Assembly (NCBI RefSeq): GCF_030160275.1
Contig: NZ_BSOA01000010.1
Coordinates: 1-64,000 of the forward strand
Direction of reading: 5' to 3'
Origin: Dyella flagellata
GTDB taxonomy: Bacteria; Pseudomonadota; Gammaproteobacteria; Xanthomonadales; Rhodanobacteraceae
Length of the DNA: 64,000 nucleotides
Shown here in pieces: positions 44,789 to 54,361 of the stretch. Position 1 is the first letter of the stretch. Each line of letters begins with the position of its first letter. The position numbers and the translations under genes are program-made. A model generated the notes under the pieces. The model made no database searches. It was not told the DNA's origin and saw nothing but the letters and a program-made list of their open reading frames with translations.

Positions 44789-46222
44789 TCAGGAGCCGCC
44801 TTGGCTCGAATTGAGTATCCACTGCAGAAGATCTTTCCAGTGGTAAAGCGATACCGCGAGACCTCCGTTCATAATGGCCACAGTGACTGCCGCAGCAATG
44901 AAGGTATTTCGTCTTGGTGTCACGCCGTCGTCCACGGCACTTTTGATGGCGTCGCTTGGTAGCTGTGACCTGGCTGCTTGCAACCATCGCAGCAGCTCTT
45001 TTCGCGTCAATGCCATATCGCGCCCTTGGACGGTGATTTGAATTATGGCAGACAAAACAAAGTAGATCGCAAGAAGTCGTGCGAAAGCATCCACAGCAGG
45101 GGACTTTAGTAGCTCTGCCAACTTGCCTGCATCCAGGCGCCCTATGAGCCCCAAGCCTATTAAGAGAAGACTCGCGAGCACGTCGCGCAGCGAATTCGAG
45201 ACAAGGTCCCTCACTTTCGATGAATAAAGATCCGCTTGAGTCCGTACGTCTTTAAGAACGTCGCGTAGCTCCTTGGAAGCGGAATCCTTCTTCTCTAAGA
45301 CAAATAGCCGATAGCGGTCCCTTGCCTCCTCGAGTGCCCCCTTTATCGCCCGGCGAGTCAAGGACAGCAAAGAGTCCGACGAGATGTGCTCCAATCCCAA
45401 GCGATCCACGATGAGTGCGTGTCGGGCCTCGGCGTGCTCCGCAAAGACCCAGCGGACCGTCGCCTGTATATTGCGCAATGCCTTCGCCGTGGGGGCGCCT
45501 TCTGTCCCCACGATGCTTAACTCGGCACGGCGAGCACCTCGAAGGATGCCAATGGGTGCACTATCGCGCACGGCAATCTCGTGCGTCAGCAGTTCAGCCG
45601 CATCAACCTCGGCCCAGTGACGCAATGGTGTAAACCACTCGCTTCCGAGATCCCCCTGAGTGAGCGCGCTGTCCGTGAGGCGTCGGCGGGATACCGAAGA
45701 GGAAAAATAGACTAAGGAGGTGAGCTGATCCCGAGACGGAAAGGCTGTTCTTGCCTCAATATCGAAGGGCGGCAACTCCGCCGTTAACGCCGCGGCGCGC
45801 AAGTTGGGGCCTGCGACACTCGCGTCAATGCCATCGATCAAGATAGTGAGTTGTCCAGTCCAGCTGAATCCCTCGGCGAGAATCAGTTGGCGATCCGCCC
45901 ACTCTTGAAAGTTAGCGGCACTCAGAAACAGCAAGGTCGTGTCATCGGCAAGGCCAGCCACCGCCAGTACCTGAATGAGCGAGCTTTTGCCCAGCGATAA
46001 GCTCCAGGTGTCGCCCGGAGACAAATCATCGGCGTCACCGGGCTCATCGTTGATCCGCGGTGCAGTCAGTAAGCCAGCTTCGCCGGCCTGTTCCAAAAAC
46101 ATGCGCAACGCACCCGCCGAGTGATCATCACCCCTCAGCGATATCGCGTCGCGATGCTCCTCGCTAGTTGCTTCGGCAATAAGCTGCCTTAGAGCATCAA
46201 GGAGTGCGTGGTTCCCAATCAC
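44789..46222 (-). CDS. Membrane protein of unknown function, partner in NdpA-like/PHP-ATPase set
   Basis: This 477-residue protein has a soluble N-terminal two thirds and three hydrophobic helices near the C-terminus (DVLASLLLIGLGLIG; FARLLAIYFVLSAIIQITV; TFIAAAVTVAIMNGGLAVSLYH). A phospholipase-D-like pattern is not present, and NTPase motifs were not seen. The segment FLSAANFQEWADRQLILAEG is the most distinctive. It overlaps the preceding nucleoid-associated protein gene by 4 bp. It may be the membrane effector of the set; this is inference only. Confidence 0.65.
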   Translation of the reverse strand: MIGNHALLDALRQLIAEATSEEHRDAISLRGDDHSAGALRMFLEQAGEAGLLTAPRINDEPGDADDLSPGDTWSLSLGKSSLIQVLAVAGLADDTTLLFLSAANFQEWADRQLILAEGFSWTGQLTILIDGIDASVAGPNLRAAALTAELPPFDIEARTAFPSRDQLTSLVYFSSSVSRRRLTDSALTQGDLGSEWFTPLRHWAEVDAAELLTHEIAVRDSAPIGILRGARRAELSIVGTEGAPTAKALRNIQATVRWVFAEHAEARHALIVDRLGLEHISSDSLLSLTRRAIKGALEEARDRYRLFVLEKKDSASKELRDVLKDVRTQADLYSSKVRDLVSNSLRDVLASLLLIGLGLIGRLDAGKLAELLKSPAVDAFARLLAIYFVLSAIIQITVQGRDMALTRKELLRWLQAARSQLPSDAIKSAVDDGVTPRRNTFIAAAVTVAIMNGGLAVSLYHWKDLLQWILNSSQGGS

Positions 46223-47313
46223 CCGCCGTCCTTCTCGGTGATGCGGCTCGTGCGAATAACGATGCGTTTGGCCTGATTTCCATGCTCCGGATCATCCTGC
46301 ACCTCGATACGGCCCGCTCCCTGGTCGCCTTCGTAGATGATCCTCACGCCCTCCTCGGTGACGAGTTGCGTGCGCTTAAGCTTATTGGGTAGCGAGGCTG
46401 GCTTGGTGGGGAATTCCTGGCCAGCAATACCCTGGTCCCGCAGACGCTCCCTCAACGAGGCGGATGCGCGTGTTTTGCGCTCCCTGTCTTCGTCGCGGAC
46501 GACAGCCTTGATGAAGTCGTCCGTGTCGAACTCTGCATGATCCTTCATGTACTGGGCGGCGCGTTCTTGGTAGCGACGCCAGGACTCGTCCGGCGGCAGC
46601 TCGGTCCGAGCGACCTCCTTAGCCCACGCGCTGACGGCGGTGACAGCCTTGCGGGTCAAGACGCTCGCATCTTCTCGCGGCACCACACTCAGGAACGCCC
46701 GAAAAAAATGCCGAAGTTCCGGCGCCGCCCCTTCATTCCTTTCGGAGGCCAGGACGTCCCAGGCATACTGATCGGAGATGTCGATGAGCGCACTTCGCTG
46801 CACGGCCGCTTTGTCCTCGACCAGCGCATTGACGATGCGCTGGATCTGGGCGGTGGTATCGCCCTCCTCGTCCTGGGCGAGGCTGTAAGTCATGGCCGGC
46901 TTGTGATCCAACTTCAGGATAAACACTAAGGGCAGCATCCGCCCTCCGGTTTCCACGGTGGCAAGTGCGACAATGATCACCCCGGCCGCCATTTGGCGAC
47001 CGCGATGGTGCTTGCTGAAGGCGTCCGCAATCTCCTTGGACAGCTCCACATATTCGCCAGCAGCTGTGGTGAGGCGTTCGCACAGCCCCCGCACTGGCTG
47101 GTGTTCTCCGGCAAACACGAACTGCGTTCCTTGCGACGCAGCTCGCAACCTTTCTTCGAAAAAGACAGCCGTGGTGGTGCCATCCAACGTGACCTCGGCG
47201 TCCAAGCATTGAAGCTTTTCCTCAGGGAGTCGCGGGTCGTACACATGAAAAATGAGCCGCCTGACTCGAAGGCTGCTCAATTCGCTGGTTGAAAGCTGAC
47301 TTTCCTTGGCCAT
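46219..47313 (-). CDS. Nucleoid-associated (YejK/NdpA-like) protein
   Basis: This 364-residue protein resembles the 37-kDa nucleoid-associated protein family: VRRLIFHVYDPRLPE, a substrate-like core AAGVIIVALATVETGGRMLPLVF followed by ILKLDHKPAMTY, and QRSALIDISDQYAWDVLAS. Housekeeping YejK binds the nucleoid; the copies in defence islands are divergent and of unknown role. It is the first gene of a set with a membrane protein and a PHP-ATPase. Confidence 0.72.
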   Translation of the reverse strand: MAKESQLSTSELSSLRVRRLIFHVYDPRLPEEKLQCLDAEVTLDGTTTAVFFEERLRAASQGTQFVFAGEHQPVRGLCERLTTAAGEYVELSKEIADAFSKHHRGRQMAAGVIIVALATVETGGRMLPLVFILKLDHKPAMTYSLAQDEEGDTTAQIQRIVNALVEDKAAVQRSALIDISDQYAWDVLASERNEGAAPELRHFFRAFLSVVPREDASVLTRKAVTAVSAWAKEVARTELPPDESWRRYQERAAQYMKDHAEFDTDDFIKAVVRDEDRERKTRASASLRERLRDQGIAGQEFPTKPASLPNKLKRTQLVTEEGVRIIYEGDQGAGRIEVQDDPEHGNQAKRIVIRTSRITEKDGG

Positions 47314-47388
47314 GGGTCCCCTGTCCTAGACGAGCTTACGCCCGGGTAGTCTCACTAAGTGACACGCCTGCTGCAACAGCCGGGTCAG

Positions 47389-48318
47389 TCAGCGTCGCTC
47401 ACGAGCTCCGGGGCCTCGAGGTGCCTTGACCGGTTTGGAGGGAGTGGGTTCGCGTCTCGTGGATCGTCCGGTGCTCGGTGTGCGGGATATCGGCTTCTCC
47501 ACCTTAACGGCTTGACCGCGACGGGCTGCGGCCCGCTGACCCGCCACGACCGCCCCCAGAGCCGCCAGGCGGCCCGCCTGATGGGCGATGGTTTGCTCAG
47601 TCGTCCGCACGGACGCCTGCAGGGCATCACGCTGTGCCGCAAGCTCGGCGACCCGTTTGGCGTGTTCGCGTCGCGTCCGCTCTTGTTGCTGCCCTTGTGC
47701 TTTGACCTCTTGGCGAGCCTGGTCCATTTGCTGGTGCGCGCGGTCCTCGACCGAGCGGATATGCGCCTGGGTCGCGGCGCGTTCCGTTCGTAGCGCATCG
47801 AGCTCTGCCTGCTGGCGTTCAAACTGCCTTTGTAGCTGATCACGCTGTTGCCGCATGTCGGCTACCTGGGTCGTGAGTTGGTCGACCAAGCCCTGGCGTT
47901 CGACGAGCTGCAGCTCGGCCTGGGCCACCTTGCTCGCCCCCTCGGCCAGGTCCGCATGGGCTGCGGCGAGCGCGATCTCGCACAGCTTGCGTTCCTGTGT
48001 TAACGACGTTCGCTCAGCAAACAGGGTGTTCTGCTGCTCTGTCAGTGCCGCCTCGGCACTCGTGGCGGCGTGCATGAGCGCCAGTCGCCACGCCTCCGCG
48101 AACGCCTGCGCCACCTCGCCAGGCAACTCCGGCAGCAACGCGTGACCCTTCAAGCGCTGCGCCAGTTGCTCCCACCACTGCTCGAGTAGTTGCCCTACGC
48201 GCGCCGGACTGCCGCGACCGAGCTCAGTGCGCACACGCTCCACCGTCGGCCGTTCGCCGCGTGCGAGGACTGCGTCCGCCGCCGCAAACACGTCCGTTTC
48301 GGGCACTCCTACTGCCAT
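47389..48318 (-). CDS. KfrA-type DNA-binding coiled-coil protein
   Basis: This 309-residue protein has an N-terminal KfrA_N DNA-binding domain (VFAAADAVLARGERPTVERV, RTELGRGSPARVGQLLEQWW), a long Gln/Ala/Glu-rich coiled coil (residues about 85-265) and a basic tail (KAPRGPGARERR). KfrA proteins are plasmid or element maintenance regulators. It is divergent from the second tyrosine recombinase, a pairing seen on mobile islands. Confidence 0.85.
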   Translation of the reverse strand: MAVGVPETDVFAAADAVLARGERPTVERVRTELGRGSPARVGQLLEQWWEQLAQRLKGHALLPELPGEVAQAFAEAWRLALMHAATSAEAALTEQQNTLFAERTSLTQERKLCEIALAAAHADLAEGASKVAQAELQLVERQGLVDQLTTQVADMRQQRDQLQRQFERQQAELDALRTERAATQAHIRSVEDRAHQQMDQARQEVKAQGQQQERTRREHAKRVAELAAQRDALQASVRTTEQTIAHQAGRLAALGAVVAGQRAAARRGQAVKVEKPISRTPSTGRSTRREPTPSKPVKAPRGPGARERR

Positions 48319-48340
48319 GATTAGCTCCTTTGGCGATTAG

Positions 48341-48365
48341 GTACGATAAGTGCAGTTTATCCGAC
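48341..48365. other. Second core-site-like imperfect inverted repeat
   Basis: GTACGATAA (48341-48349), a 7-bp centre, and TTATCCGAC (48357-48365) pair at 7 of 9 positions. As at 36570-36599, the inner ends are ATAA/TTAT, and it lies a short distance upstream of a tyrosine recombinase gene. This is weaker than the first site. Confidence 0.35.
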
Positions 48366-48395
48366 CTATTCACTGCTTTTGATACGGTGGACGTA

Positions 48396-49524
48396 ATGGA
48401 TCGTACGCTTGTACCGAGGACGATGCCAGCCGCCCCGCTGGACCTGGCCACGCTCGACGAGGCCAGCCAGGCCACGGCGGCGGCGTTTGTCGCCGCCGGC
48501 ACTGCGGCCAACACCGTGCGCAGTTACCGCAGCGCCCTCACCTACTGGGCGGCCTGGCTGCAGGGACGCTACAGCGAACCGTTGGGCGACACGCCGCTGC
48601 CTTCGACGGTCGTGGTGCAGTTCGTGCTCGATCACTTGGCGCGGCCGACCGACGACGGCGGCTGGGACCACACGTTGCCGCCGGCGCTGGATGCGGCGCT
48701 GGTCGCGGCCGGCATCAAGGGCCGTCCCGGGCCGCTGGCGTACACCACAGCCAGCCATCGCCTGGCGGTGCTGGCCACTTGGCATCGCGTGCACGGCTGG
48801 GAGCCGCCGACGGAAGCCGCCGCGGTGAAAACGCTCCTGCGGCAGGCGCGCAAGGCGCAGGCCCGTCGCGGGGTCACGGTGCGCAAGAAGACCGCGGTGG
48901 TCGCCGAGCCGTTGCAGGCGCTGCTGGCCACCTGCACCGACGGGCTGCGCGGGGTGCGTGATCGCGCCCTGCTGCTCCTCGCCTGGAGCGGCGGCGGCCG
49001 CCGTCGCTCGGAGGTGGTGGGTTTGCAGGTCACCGACGTGCGCCGGCTGGATGCCGACACCTAAGCTCTATGCCCTCGGCACCACCAAAACCGACACCAG
49101 TGGCGTGCGCCGGGAAAAACCGCTCAAGGGTCCGGCCGCCCACGCCCTCGCCGCGTGGCTCGTGGCGGCGCCGGCCGCCACTGGCCCCCTCTTCCGCCGC
49201 CTGCACCGCGGCGGTACGGTCGGGACCACCGCGCTGACCGCCGATCATGTCGCGCGGATGGTGCAACGGCGCGCGAAGTTAGCGGGGCTGGACGGCAATT
49301 GGGCGGCGCACAGCCTGCGCTCGGGCTTCGTCACCGAAGCCGGCCGCCAGGGCGTGCCGCTCGGCGAGGTGATGGCGATGACCGAACACCGCGGCGTCGG
49401 GACCATGATGGGGTATTTCCAGGCGGGCAGTCTGTTGACCAGTCGGGCGGCGGACTTGCTGGCGCCATCGCCCGTCGACGCGACGACAGTGCGCTCGCCG
49501 TCGGCAGTCCAACCAACCGATTGA
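48396..49524 (+). pseudogene. Tyrosine recombinase with a single frameshift
   Basis: The first frame (ATG 48396 to TAA near 49064) holds the core-binding domain (NTVRSYRSALTYWAAWLQG) and the first catalytic Arg (SGGGRRRSEVVGLQ). The second frame, from about 49058, continues without a gap as YALGTTKTDTSG (Lys), HSLRSGF (H-x-x-R), TEHRGVGTMMGYF (His and Tyr). One base is missing near 49055-49065. All catalytic positions exist across the two frames, so the loss is recent or a sequencing error. Confidence 0.85.
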
Positions 49525-49582
49525 CCAACGATCGAGCGCGTCACAGGTGTGGGTGCGTTGGCAAACCAGCGGTTTTTACGGA

Positions 49583-50059
49583 TCAAAACGTCAGTTGCGT
49601 AATTTGGGTACCGACGCCCACACCAAACCAATCGGTCGTGTCGTTTCCAACGATGATGAACAGCATCGGCTTGCCTTGGGATGCAGCAAGGGCCTGCCAG
49701 CCTCGAATGTCGATGCTCGAAGGGCTCGGAAATGACTCCGGATGACTGTGCCATTCACCTAAGTAATCAATCTGACGATTGCTTTCTTGCCAGCGGCGCA
49801 TTGCCACCTGGCGATGACCATGGGGCGCGCGATCAAAAGAAAATCGTGATCGACGATCATCTTGCATGGGACGCGTAGCCTCCACGATATGCAGGTGCAG
49901 GCCGCGCCGATAGCCTAACAAAATCCCGCCACTCTCCGGCTTTAGAGTAGTGTCTTGTCTAAACTGGTCCAAGACCTCCAGGACCGACGGCTCGATCAAA
50001 ACGAACGCCTCTGCTTCGAAGGGATTGACGGTTAGGACTGGATTCCGCACGCTGCGCAT
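49583..50059 (-). CDS. cap3: Cap3: JAB/JAMM isopeptidase of type II CBASS
   Basis: This 158-residue protein has a complete JAMM motif: Glu in PESGGILLGY and WHSHP with Ser and Asp in PSSID (H-x-H-x7-S-x2-D). In type II CBASS, Cap3 removes the CD-NTase that Cap2 conjugated to targets. The gene overlaps cap2 by 28 bp and is last in the operon. Confidence 0.9.
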   Translation of the reverse strand: MRSVRNPVLTVNPFEAEAFVLIEPSVLEVLDQFRQDTTLKPESGGILLGYRRGLHLHIVEATRPMQDDRRSRFSFDRAPHGHRQVAMRRWQESNRQIDYLGEWHSHPESFPSPSSIDIRGWQALAASQGKPMLFIIVGNDTTDWFGVGVGTQITQLTF

Positions 50060-51732
50060 CCGCTCAAAGGTTCGACGTCCTGGCTCTTGATGGGGCGAAC
50101 ATTTGCTCCCTCGACGACTCGCGTGCGGAAACGTAGCTTAAGTGAGTTTGCGAGCCAAGCCGTAACCATATCGATCGCAAGCGACGCGCCTGTCAGCGGC
50201 GCGGATATCGCATAGGGCGTAAAGGCTTCGCAGCCTCGAACTCGCACCTCCGGCGCAGTCACTATCGGATCAAACCGTTTGGTCCGAGCGGCATCCTCCT
50301 GACGCAAGCAGTGCAAGCAGGCATGCTTCTTGGTGTCGCACCAAATTGCTTGCGTGCATTCCCCGTTGCCAAGTATCCAGACGTGCAAGGCCTGCGGTCG
50401 GGATCGGGGTGGCAACGATAGCCGCTGGTAGTTGATTTCTTCGCCCAGGGCCTCCTCTCCGGTCGCATCGATGATCAAATCGCATGCGCAGTCCGACGCG
50501 TCGAATCGACGCTGCTGCGCATCGATATTCAGCAGCGGAAACTGGCCGAGCAGGTGACGCCTCAAAGCTTCACTCTTCGGCTCGAAAATCGATTCGAGCC
50601 CCAGAAGATGACGTCCCAAGTTTTCAGATTGCAATATATCCGGATCAATTAGCCGTAGCACGCCGTGACTCCCCAAGCCAGCACCCAGTTTGGCGAGAGC
50701 CAGTGCCAGATGTCCGCCAATAGCCCCACAACCGACAAGGGAGATTCGCTTGCCCTGAAGCCCCGTCTTCAGCAAGTTGCGATGGTGGATGTACTCGGCA
50801 CTTACATTGAAGACCCGTGTACGCGCGATTGACCTTGTCCCCCCCGAGCCGTAAAGGTACTGCCGGTAAGTAGTTGGTCTGCGAAGACACCCTTTCCGCC
50901 TCGCCAGGTCGAGTTCGACTTCAAATCCACACCATCCGCACGGCGTTTGGATAAGAAAAATCATCGATTTATGCTTTAAGTAATCGGCCTTCCCCCAGAT
51001 GTCATGGATCGTCTTGCGTACCTGCGGGTCCCACGACTTGATCCAGGCGAGCACTTCTTGCACGGTCGAGGGCAATCCGCTGGTCGGTAACGAGGGGCAA
51101 TTCGAGCTCTTCAAAATCCAGCATTTCTCCCCGAGGGGATCGCATCGAGGCCAGCGCCTGGTGGCGCAAAGCTTTTCGACGGCGTCACGATCGCCAGACA
51201 CGATCATCCAATGTTCGGTGTCAGTGCCAATCTGAAAGCAGTCGATAGGTCCATCTGTTACTGAAACCTCCCCCAACAACAGGGGAGAGGGTTCAGGGCT
51301 TTGGCCAACAGCCCAGTTGGCCTCGAACTCCTTGTGGAACTCCTGCTTACGATAAGCCTCGTCGGAAATAAGACGATCCAACTCAATTTGCGCTTGATGG
51401 ATGCACTGCCATAGCGCGTCGTCAGGCTTGTAGCGATCGAGGACAACACTGCCGGGCGAGAAGTAGCAAAGCTCGCCAGACGCATCGACATGCGGCAGAA
51501 CTGACGGCACAAACGACGGCCGGCTCAGCAACCGAATAGTCGGATAGGTTTGAAAGGTCCAGTCAATGATGTCCAGTCGCACGGGAATGTCGCCATGCCG
51601 GCAGTGGAGCGTGCCTTCGAAGCTACGGGTCGCGCCTTTACTTTGGGCCGACGTAAAGCCGAGCGCCCGCAGCTTCCTGAAGACCTTTCCGCGATCACCA
51701 CCGTCCATGTTAGCCCGACCGGACGGCACCAA
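50032..51732 (-). CDS. cap2: Cap2: E2-E1 fusion of type II CBASS
   Basis: This 566-residue protein (565 or 558 if translation begins at the second ATG, 51708) has an N-terminal E2-like domain with the active Cys89 in GELCYFSP and a C-terminal ThiF/E1-like adenylation domain (LVGCGAIGGHLALALAKLG near 332, LIDPDILQSENLGRH). The E1 catalytic Cys501 lies in RVRGCEAFTPYA and zinc-binding Cys pairs at 472/475 and 559/562 (CLHC, CAAC). Cap2 attaches the CD-NTase C-terminus to target proteins and primes it. The neighbouring CD-NTase ends in Gly, as this chemistry needs. Confidence 0.92.
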   Translation of the reverse strand: MVPSGRANMDGGDRGKVFRKLRALGFTSAQSKGATRSFEGTLHCRHGDIPVRLDIIDWTFQTYPTIRLLSRPSFVPSVLPHVDASGELCYFSPGSVVLDRYKPDDALWQCIHQAQIELDRLISDEAYRKQEFHKEFEANWAVGQSPEPSPLLLGEVSVTDGPIDCFQIGTDTEHWMIVSGDRDAVEKLCATRRWPRCDPLGEKCWILKSSNCPSLPTSGLPSTVQEVLAWIKSWDPQVRKTIHDIWGKADYLKHKSMIFLIQTPCGWCGFEVELDLARRKGCLRRPTTYRQYLYGSGGTRSIARTRVFNVSAEYIHHRNLLKTGLQGKRISLVGCGAIGGHLALALAKLGAGLGSHGVLRLIDPDILQSENLGRHLLGLESIFEPKSEALRRHLLGQFPLLNIDAQQRRFDASDCACDLIIDATGEEALGEEINYQRLSLPPRSRPQALHVWILGNGECTQAIWCDTKKHACLHCLRQEDAARTKRFDPIVTAPEVRVRGCEAFTPYAISAPLTGASLAIDMVTAWLANSLKLRFRTRVVEGANVRPIKSQDVEPLSGCAACGIQS

Positions 51733-52873
51733 CGACGGGAGGCGGCACTAAAGTAGGCGGCGTTTGGCGTACGACCTCCGTCCCGTCATCGGGATCGACC
51801 AACTCCACGTCATCCGATATCCGTAAGCCAAGTTGTCCGCGCAGATCGACGAGCGCTTGCCGCGCCGAATTGGTGGCGTAATGGCGCGCGGTGCGCAGTG
51901 TCGAAGAAAGTCTCTCTGCAAGATCAGCGGCGACTCGCCGCTCCGGGCCATTGAGGGGATTGAAGTTTTCTTTACCGCTATCTACTCCTGGTTCGTGAAC
52001 GTCCCCCCGGAGCGATATTGCCAATTTTTTCGCTGTGGCCTCGAGTGCGAGATCATCGCGCCGTTCAAACGGCTGAAACGACTGTGCAGCGATAACCATC
52101 AGCAAGACAGAACTAGGGCCACCTGCCTTCCAATGAAAATCGCGCCACGCTTTCAGATACCGACAAACACGACGTAGCTGCGGCCCGTGTTCGTCGAAGC
52201 GGTCCAGAATCCACTTCGCGAGGGCGTCGGAGTCGGAGGGTTTCCATTCGCCACTACGCGTCGCCAGGTGAATCTCATCCATTTCATCCCAAAATGCGGC
52301 CGTCTCGTCAAAGCTCTCATCGAACGCTGCGCTATCAGAATATTGTCCAAACGCCTTTCTGGCCTCCAACTTGGCCAATTCAACGATCTTTTCGAACTTT
52401 TCGATCGGCGCCGCGTAGAGGGGAACGTCAATGTGCCCCCACGGGGCGATCTTGACGCGCACACAAGTATCTTTTGACGAATTCAACTCCCATCTATGGG
52501 TGGCGCAGAGGTCACTCAAAGCCCGTTCGACAAGATCAAAGTAAACCTTCGCCATCCGATGCGGCGGCCCCTTCTCAGTCCACACGGTGACGGGTAGATA
52601 GACGCCAAAGTCCCAGTCCATTTCTTGAGGCGCCTGCGCGGGTTGAATACACGTTTTGTAGCGCCAAGAGCCCTGTGTGCGAAAACGTGGCTCCACCATC
52701 CGATCCATTTGAAGCTCAGCCTTGGTCGCGTGACGGATCTTCGCGCGCAAATGGTCGCGGATTAGGGTTCTGGCGTCCTGCAGCGTCTTACGCTGATGGT
52801 CCGTCGGCTCGATCACCTGATCGAAGGACCGAGGATCGGTTCCGTAATAAAACAGCTTGTTCAACCTCAACAT
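51710..52873 (-). CDS. cdnA: CD-NTase (cGAS/DncV-like cyclase, clade A type)
   Basis: This 387-residue protein has the nucleotidyltransferase GS motif RTQGSWRYKT (68-70), the metal pair in EMDWDFGVYLP (Asp86, Asp88) and the third Asp149 in GHIDVPLYA, with a helical OAS-like C-terminal domain. The DncV-like spacing and the patatin partner suggest clade A, whose members make cGAMP-type products; the exact product is not readable. The C-terminus ends VGAVRSG, a terminal Gly suited to Cap2. It overlaps its neighbours by 7 and 23 bp. Confidence 0.92.
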   Translation of the reverse strand: MLRLNKLFYYGTDPRSFDQVIEPTDHQRKTLQDARTLIRDHLRAKIRHATKAELQMDRMVEPRFRTQGSWRYKTCIQPAQAPQEMDWDFGVYLPVTVWTEKGPPHRMAKVYFDLVERALSDLCATHRWELNSSKDTCVRVKIAPWGHIDVPLYAAPIEKFEKIVELAKLEARKAFGQYSDSAAFDESFDETAAFWDEMDEIHLATRSGEWKPSDSDALAKWILDRFDEHGPQLRRVCRYLKAWRDFHWKAGGPSSVLLMVIAAQSFQPFERRDDLALEATAKKLAISLRGDVHEPGVDSGKENFNPLNGPERRVAADLAERLSSTLRTARHYATNSARQALVDLRGQLGLRISDDVELVDPDDGTEVVRQTPPTLVPPPVVGAVRSG

Positions 52874-53949
52874 TGGACTTCACTCCTCATAGTAGGGGCG
52901 TTGCCAGCAACGTTGCGGATTCTGGATGTCGCCCTGTGATTGAAAACCTCACGAAACTTCTCGTTGCCGAGGAATCGCTTTGAACATTCGTCGGCCGACC
53001 CGAGCAAAACCTCTCTCGCGCTCTTATCCGCCTTGTCCAGCGCCACCGCCCGAGCGCGCTCGTCAGTCAGCACATCGTCAAGATGGAAATAATTCCCTTC
53101 TTCTAGAAGGTGTTCGAGTTGATGATGGACAAGCGCTTCCTGGGCAGAGATCGCCAGACCGAAAAGCTTCTTAGGGGTTGCGGCAGGCAATATCCCACCC
53201 CAATCGAGCATTCCGCCTTGTCGATTCTTCGCTGGGTTGACGGTAAACCGGGAAGACATGGTTCCGATCGCAACCAGCCGCGCTTGTTCGTAACCGATAT
53301 CAAGGAAATGATGCGCTTCATGAAGCGCCAGCATCCCCGGCGCATTGGCGAACAGGCCACCGTCGACGTATTGGCTGTTGTTGAACGAATGGCGCGGAAA
53401 GTACATCGGCGCTGCGCTCGTAGCGAGAGCCACGTCGACCAGCCGATGGTTCTGATCCCTAAAGAAGTCCTCATGATGAGGTGTTTTGAATAGAACGGGT
53501 CTACCTGTGCTGTAGTTGATCGCCGGGATGATAACCGGACGCGCACAACTCCCTAGCGTTTTTTGGCCGAAGACGTCGTCGCTTTGGAGAAGCTCTGCAA
53601 GCCTTTCCTGGGTGTACGTCGAGCGCCAGAAATTCATGAAATTGATGCGGGCCTTGAAGATTTCTTCACCGTGAGTCTCAAACAACCGCACCATGGTTTC
53701 GGCAGGAACGCCAACGGCCACAGCGAGTGCGAGAATTCCACCAATCGAAGTTCCCGCAATCAGATCGAAATACGTTGCGGTCGGCTGACCTGTAAATTGT
53801 TCAAGATCGGCCAAAATACGCGCACAGAACAGCCCTCTATAGCCGCCACCAGACAGTGCCAATATCTGAAATGGTCCGCCCACTTTTACAGCGCTTTGAG
53901 GGGACTGGTTTCCTGCCCCGCCCTCCTTACTTAGCTCGTTCATCGGCAT
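52867..53949 (-). CDS. capV: CapV: patatin-like phospholipase effector of CBASS
   Basis: This 360-residue protein has the patatin signature: oxyanion loop LSGGGYRGL (33-40), nucleophile AGTSIGG (Ser68) and the Asp dyad partner in YVDGGLF (Asp196). The patatin ends near residue 300 with a short helical tail. In CBASS, CapV is switched on by the cyclic nucleotide and degrades membrane phospholipids. It is first in a four-gene operon, CapV, CD-NTase, Cap2, Cap3. Confidence 0.93.
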   Translation of the reverse strand: MPMNELSKEGGAGNQSPQSAVKVGGPFQILALSGGGYRGLFCARILADLEQFTGQPTATYFDLIAGTSIGGILALAVAVGVPAETMVRLFETHGEEIFKARINFMNFWRSTYTQERLAELLQSDDVFGQKTLGSCARPVIIPAINYSTGRPVLFKTPHHEDFFRDQNHRLVDVALATSAAPMYFPRHSFNNSQYVDGGLFANAPGMLALHEAHHFLDIGYEQARLVAIGTMSSRFTVNPAKNRQGGMLDWGGILPAATPKKLFGLAISAQEALVHHQLEHLLEEGNYFHLDDVLTDERARAVALDKADKSAREVLLGSADECSKRFLGNEKFREVFNHRATSRIRNVAGNAPTMRSEVQC

Positions 53950-54361
53950 TCGCCCCGCTTCTCCAGTACCCCTACTGAGATCGAACCTAACGGGGGCAGG
54001 TCTCGCCCTATGAGACGGGCGTGATCGGGTCGCCGAAGGTTTGCTTTAACGGGAATTTGAGGCACAGTTCACATTTTCAAGCCCCCCCCCTCCCCCTCCC
54101 CTTGCCTTTCATATAGTCCGCTCGCGGTGGGTTTGGTTCATAAATTCAAGCTTTCAGAACTAACCGGCGAGCTTTCTACTGAGCCAGGGCCACGACCACG
54201 CACCTCTTGCGGCCGGGCATCTTCTCGCTGAGGTTGCCGCGTCGCTTTATTTTTGTTCGCGCGTACCACCTGAGCCATGCAGATAGCTAGAATCGGGGCT
54301 TAAGACGAGATCGGATCCGATCGTTCCGTCGACCTAGGGTGGACTTGCGCAGGGAGGGGCA
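53950..54361. other. Divergent intergenic region between CBASS and the cyclase/2TM-beta operon
   Basis: This 412-base gap must carry both divergent promoters. The notable feature is a C-rich tract at about 54079-54104 (runs of nine, five and four C separated by single T). A ribosome site AGGGAGGGG precedes the plus-strand start at 54362. No gene was recognised. Confidence 0.4.

Noticed and set aside
54079-54104. Phase-variable homopolymer tract
   Set aside because: The C-rich run is interrupted by T and lies in a non-coding gap far from both start codons, so a switching role is not supported.
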